In this document: piece after piece, positions 43,309-45,750 of the stretch
Layout: every line of letters begins with the position of its first letter
Numbering within the stretch: the first letter of the stretch is position 1
Origin: Gammaproteobacteria bacterium
GTDB taxonomy: Bacteria > Pseudomonadota > Gammaproteobacteria > S144-34
Assembly: GCA_026989495.1 (NCBI GenBank)
Contig: JALSJE010000125.1
Location: 1-45,750 of the forward strand
Direction of reading: 5' to 3'
DNA: 45,750 nucleotides
Translations under genes and position numbers: made by a program
The notes under the pieces: model-generated
What the model saw: only the letters and a program-made list of their open reading frames with translations
What the model was told of the DNA's origin: nothing
Database searches by the model: none

Positions 43309-43314
43309 TATGTT
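43309..43314 (+). promoter_or_regulatory. Candidate -10 element for the porin gene
   Basis: TATGTT with no -35 match upstream, as expected for an activator-dependent promoter. The start at about 43321 would give a leader of about 130 nt. Confidence 0.4.
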
Positions 43315-43449
43315 CGCTTCCGATGCAGGGAGAGCGTGCGCAGCCGTCGGGGCCCCATAACGCAAAGACATGCGAAGCCGGACGAACCCTGCCCCACCCA
43401 GGGGACGGGAAAGGCCGCAGCAGATCCGATCCACACTCGGGGGGAAGCC

Positions 43450-44673
43450 ATGAAGACCACAAGCCACCGCATCGAGCACCAGACCTCACTGCTCAGCGCA
43501 CTGCTGGCGACCGGACTCTTCACTGCCGGCGTCTCCAGCGCACTGGCGGATAGCCTCGAGGAGGCCCTGAGGGGAGGCGAGGCGAGCCTCGACATCCGTC
43601 TCCGCTACGAATGGGTCAGGCAGGATGGTGCGGCGGACAACGCACGGGCCTCGACGGTACGGACCCGTATCGGTTACCGCACAGGCACCTATCGCGGCCT
43701 GCAAGCCTTCGTCGAGATGGAGAACACTTCGGCAGTCGGCTCCGAGGGCTACCGAGTCCCCGGCGCCTCGCCCTATGGCCCCCGCACCCCAGGTCGCCCG
43801 ATCGTGGCCGACCCGCTGTTCACCGAGCTGAACCAGGCCTGGCTGGAGCTCACAGGACCTTACACCACACGCATCCGCTACGGCCGCCAGCGCGTGACTC
43901 TCGACAACCATCGGTTCATCGGCAACGTCGGCTGGAGGCAGAACGAGCAGACCTACGACGCCCTCACCCTGCGCAACACCGCCGTCGACGGCCTGAGCAT
44001 CCTCTACGGCTACTTCACCAATGCAAACACGGTTATCGGAACCGACCGGCGCATGGGCTCCCACGTGCTCAACGTCTCATACGGCAAGCTCCCCCTTGGC
44101 CGTCTCACCGCCTACGCCTATCTGCTCGATTTCGAGGCGGGGGCGGGCACGGACAGCCGTACGGTCGGGGCCCGTCTCGCAGGCGAGCTTCCCGCCGGCG
44201 ACCTCAGGCTGGGCTATCTGATCGAGTACGCGCAGCAGGACTCCTATGCCGACAGCTCCGGCCTCGACCATGCCTACCACCGGCTGGAGCTCGGTCTGGG
44301 CCTGCGCGGCCTGACCTTCAGGATCGGCGAGGAGCGGCTCGGCGGCGACGGCGGCACCGCATTCCAGACACCGCTCGCGACTCTGCACGCCATGAACGGT
44401 TGGGCCGACCGCTTCCTGACCACGCCTGCAGACGGGCTCGTGGACCGCTTCCTGTCCGTGGGCGGCAAAGTGGCGGGAATCGCCCTGCGGGCCGTCTACC
44501 ACGACTTCTCCGCCGACCGCGGAGACCGCAGCTACGGCGACGAGATCGACCTCCTTGCCCTCTACCGTTTCGGGCGTCATATCACGCTGGGAGTCAAGTA
44601 TGCCGGCTATGACGCCGACAGCTTCTCGGTCGATACCGACAAGGCATGGGTCTGGATACAGGCCAGGCGCTGA
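43450..44673 (+). CDS. Outer-membrane beta-barrel porin (alginate-export-like)
   Basis: The 407-residue protein starts with a signal peptide (cleavage predicted after ALA at residue 33) and continues as alternating amphipathic strands: LDIRLRYEWV, STVRTRIGYRTG, LQAFVEMENT, RIRYGRQRVTLDNHRFIGNVGWRQNEQTYDAL, and many further. RYGRQRVTLDNHRFIGNVGWRQN is typical of the alginate-export / OprD-like barrel family. The last strand ends AWVWIQARR; a terminal aromatic is not present, but a W lies nearby. The substrate is unknown. GGGGAAG precedes the ATG. Upstream FNR-type sites suggest expression under low oxygen. Confidence 0.75.
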   Translation: MKTTSHRIEHQTSLLSALLATGLFTAGVSSALADSLEEALRGGEASLDIRLRYEWVRQDGAADNARASTVRTRIGYRTGTYRGLQAFVEMENTSAVGSEGYRVPGASPYGPRTPGRPIVADPLFTELNQAWLELTGPYTTRIRYGRQRVTLDNHRFIGNVGWRQNEQTYDALTLRNTAVDGLSILYGYFTNANTVIGTDRRMGSHVLNVSYGKLPLGRLTAYAYLLDFEAGAGTDSRTVGARLAGELPAGDLRLGYLIEYAQQDSYADSSGLDHAYHRLELGLGLRGLTFRIGEERLGGDGGTAFQTPLATLHAMNGWADRFLTTPADGLVDRFLSVGGKVAGIALRAVYHDFSADRGDRSYGDEIDLLALYRFGRHITLGVKYAGYDADSFSVDTDKAWVWIQARR

Positions 44674-44825
44674 GCCGCACCTCGTGGACGGCGGGCGGCC
44701 ACCAAGCCGAGGGCAAGTCCAGCCGGCGTCCCTCAGCCCTCCGCGCCAGACGTCGTCGGATGGTCTGGAGTCGCCACGCTTTCGTGGACACCTGATGCTT
44801 TGGGATGGAGAAGGAGGTGTCTACG

Positions 44826-45143
44826 ATGGCGAAGACGAGAAAACCGTATCCGCCGGAGTTCCGGCGGCAGATGGTGGAGCCGGTAGCGGGCCGGCCGGAG
44901 CCCGGATTCGCTTGCCCGGGAGTTCGAGCCGGCGGCCGAGAGCACCCGCAACCGGGTCCGGCAGGCCGATCGTGACGAGGGGCGTCGTGGCGACGGCCTG
45001 ACGAGCCCGGAGCGCGATGAGCTGCGGCGGCTGCGGAGGGAGAACCGCCGGCTCAAGATCGGGCGCGAGATCCTGGCAAAAGCCGCGGCTGAGGTATCGC
45101 CCGGGAGACCGACTCGGTGCCGCCGAAGTCTTCGAGGCCGTAG
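44826..45143 (+). pseudogene. IS3-family transposase orfA, frameshifted
   Basis: The start MAKTRKPYPPEFRRQMVE is the N-terminus of an IS3 helix-turn-helix orfA, after a strong AAGGAGGT site. After 18 codons the sequence continues in another frame (SPDSLAREFEP, then DELRRLRRENRRLK...REILAKAAA) and near 45090 shifts back to end VPPKSSRP at TAG 45141-45143. Two offsetting frameshifts thus disrupt the gene. The left end of the insertion sequence cannot be fixed within 44674-44825. Confidence 0.8.
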
Positions 45144-45146
45144 AGG

Positions 45147-45532
45147 GTGAACCGGGCCCGTTACCTTGTGCCCACGATGTGCCGGCTGCGCGCATTCTCC
45201 CCGAGCGGGTTCCATGCGTGGCTGAAGCGCCCGATATCGGCCCGGGCGCGGCGGGATGCGGAGCTGGCGGAGAAGATCGAGGCCATCCATGCCCGCTCCC
45301 GCAGGACCCATGGGGCGCCCCGGATTCGCGCCGAGCTGCATGCCGAGGGCGAGCGTGTCGGGCGCAAGCGGGTGGCGCGGCTGATGAAGGCCAGGGGTCT
45401 GAAGGGTGTCAGCCGCCGCCGGGGCTGTCGCACCACCTGCCGCGGCGAGGCGGCCCGGGCGGTGCCGGCCCCGGTGGAGCGGGACTTTTGCGGCCGAGGC
45501 CCCGAACCGGCTGTGGGTGGCGGACATCACCG
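45147..45532 (+). pseudogene. IS3-family transposase orfB, 5' part, broken
   Basis: Starting at GTG 45147, the sequence encodes the front of an IS3 orfB: ARYLVPTMCRLRAFSPSGFHAWL, AIHARSRRTHGAPRIRAEL, GRKRVARLMKARGLKGVSRR. A single extra T near 45486 shifts the frame; the correct frame then reads FAAEAPNRLWVADIT, the start of the DDE integrase core. At 45533 the palindromic repeat begins. The rest of the catalytic core is not found after the repeat, so the element is defective. Confidence 0.82.
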
Positions 45533-45706
45533 GGAAACTCTGATGGAAGCTCTGAAAAATCCGGTTTTTCAGGGCTCCCCGCGGCCATGGACGGCCGCGG
45601 GACGGCCCATGCACAGGGAAGTGCATGACGACACGCGAAAAATCGAAAGGGACCGCGAAGCACTATCGCGCTGATCGATCCGCGCAGCGGATTGGTCAGA
45701 GTTTCC
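45533..45706 (+). repeat. Dispersed multi-hairpin palindromic repeat, copy 3, with terminal inverted repeats
   Basis: This copy is bounded by GGAAACTCTGA (45533-45543) and TCAGAGTTTCC (45696-45706), a perfect 11-bp inverted pair. Inside are the same stem-loops as in the other copies: GAAGCTCTGAAAAA/TTTTTCAGGGCTCC (45545-45578), CCGCGGCC/GGCCGCGG (45579-45601), CATGCAC/GTGCATG (45608-45627), CGCGA/TCGCG, and the GATCGATCCGC stem (45672-45695). It lies inside transposase coding sequence. No direct target duplication is obvious. Confidence 0.87.
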
Positions 45707-45749
45707 AATTGAATGGCAGCGGATCGCGCGTGAGCGCGACCAGCACGAT
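45696..45749 (-). CDS. Possible C-terminal end of an unidentified gene
   Basis: On the minus strand the frame entering from the window edge reads IVLVALTRDPLPFNWKL and stops at TGA in the end of the repeat. It looks protein-like, and would mean the repeat provides the stop codon of a neighbouring gene, but 17 residues are too few to be sure. Confidence 0.2.
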   Translation of the reverse strand: MVLVALTRDPLPFNWKL

Positions 45750-45750
45750 A

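Noticed and set aside
45409-45708. Small proteins read from the palindromic repeat copies (similar peptides at 2.4, 15.6 and 45.6 kb)
   Set aside because: Similarity between them follows from the DNA repeat; none has a ribosome site, and lengths and frames differ.

Overview
The window reads as chromosomal DNA of a very GC-rich Gram-negative bacterium, most likely a gammaproteobacterium. The gene order supports this: a complete mraZ-to-ftsZ division and cell-wall cluster followed by lpxC, dciA and secA, type IV pilus genes pilB-pilC-pilD leading into coaE-zapD-yacG, and rsmI next to lpoA-yraN-diaA-dolP. MurE carries the DNPR motif of meso-diaminopimelate enzymes. LpxC, the lipoproteins LpoA and DolP, and a beta-barrel porin indicate an outer membrane. 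I cannot name genus or species; a Chromatiales-like sulfur bacterium would fit, but that is a guess.

Layout. 1-3812: an accessory surface-polysaccharide region (end of a glycosyltransferase, a split FkbM methyltransferase, a GT2 glycosyltransferase, a Wzx-like flippase), with lower GC in its first 2.5 kb. 4001-9567 (+): pilB, pilC, pilD, coaE, zapD, yacG. 9639-12309 (-): argJ, a Nudix-ThiE fusion and a small membrane-anchored protein. 12687-36484 (almost all -): secA, an M23 peptidase, divergent dciA (+), lpxC, then ftsZ, ftsA, ftsQ, ddl, murB, murC, murG, ftsW, murD, mraY, murF, murE, ftsI, ftsL, rsmH, mraZ. The core is packed with 4-nt start/stop overlaps. It starts from a TTGACA/TATAGT promoter followed by three TGGGA boxes at 10-bp spacing, the pattern of a MraZ operator. 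36703-37145 (-): rnpB (RNase P RNA) with its own promoter and terminator. 37152-43241: rsmI (-), then lpoA, yraN, diaA, dolP and a GlcD-like flavoprotein (+). 43257-44673: a porin behind two tandem FNR-type palindromes. 44826-45750: an IS3-family remnant broken by a repeat element.

How the genes work together. MurC-F, Ddl, MraY and MurG make lipid II; FtsW and FtsI polymerise it at the septum under FtsQ/L/A/Z and ZapD; LpoA activates peptidoglycan synthases and the M23 enzyme cuts peptidoglycan. LpxC starts lipid A synthesis and SecA drives protein export. PilB/C/D form the pilus assembly motor, platform and prepilin peptidase.

The least explained feature is a dispersed palindromic element of about 160-175 bp present three times (2335-2495, 15528-15691 reversed, 45533-45706). 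It has a fixed series of stem-loops, a core identical in all three copies, and compensating stem changes. One copy forms most of the putative secA leader, one separates convergent genes, and one, bounded by 11-bp inverted ends, interrupts the IS3 transposase. Other repeats are REP-like palindromes flanking secA/argJ and lpxC/ftsZ, a heptamer repeat at the end of a gene, and a short GC-rich repeat in the N-terminal coding regions of both ddl and lpoA.
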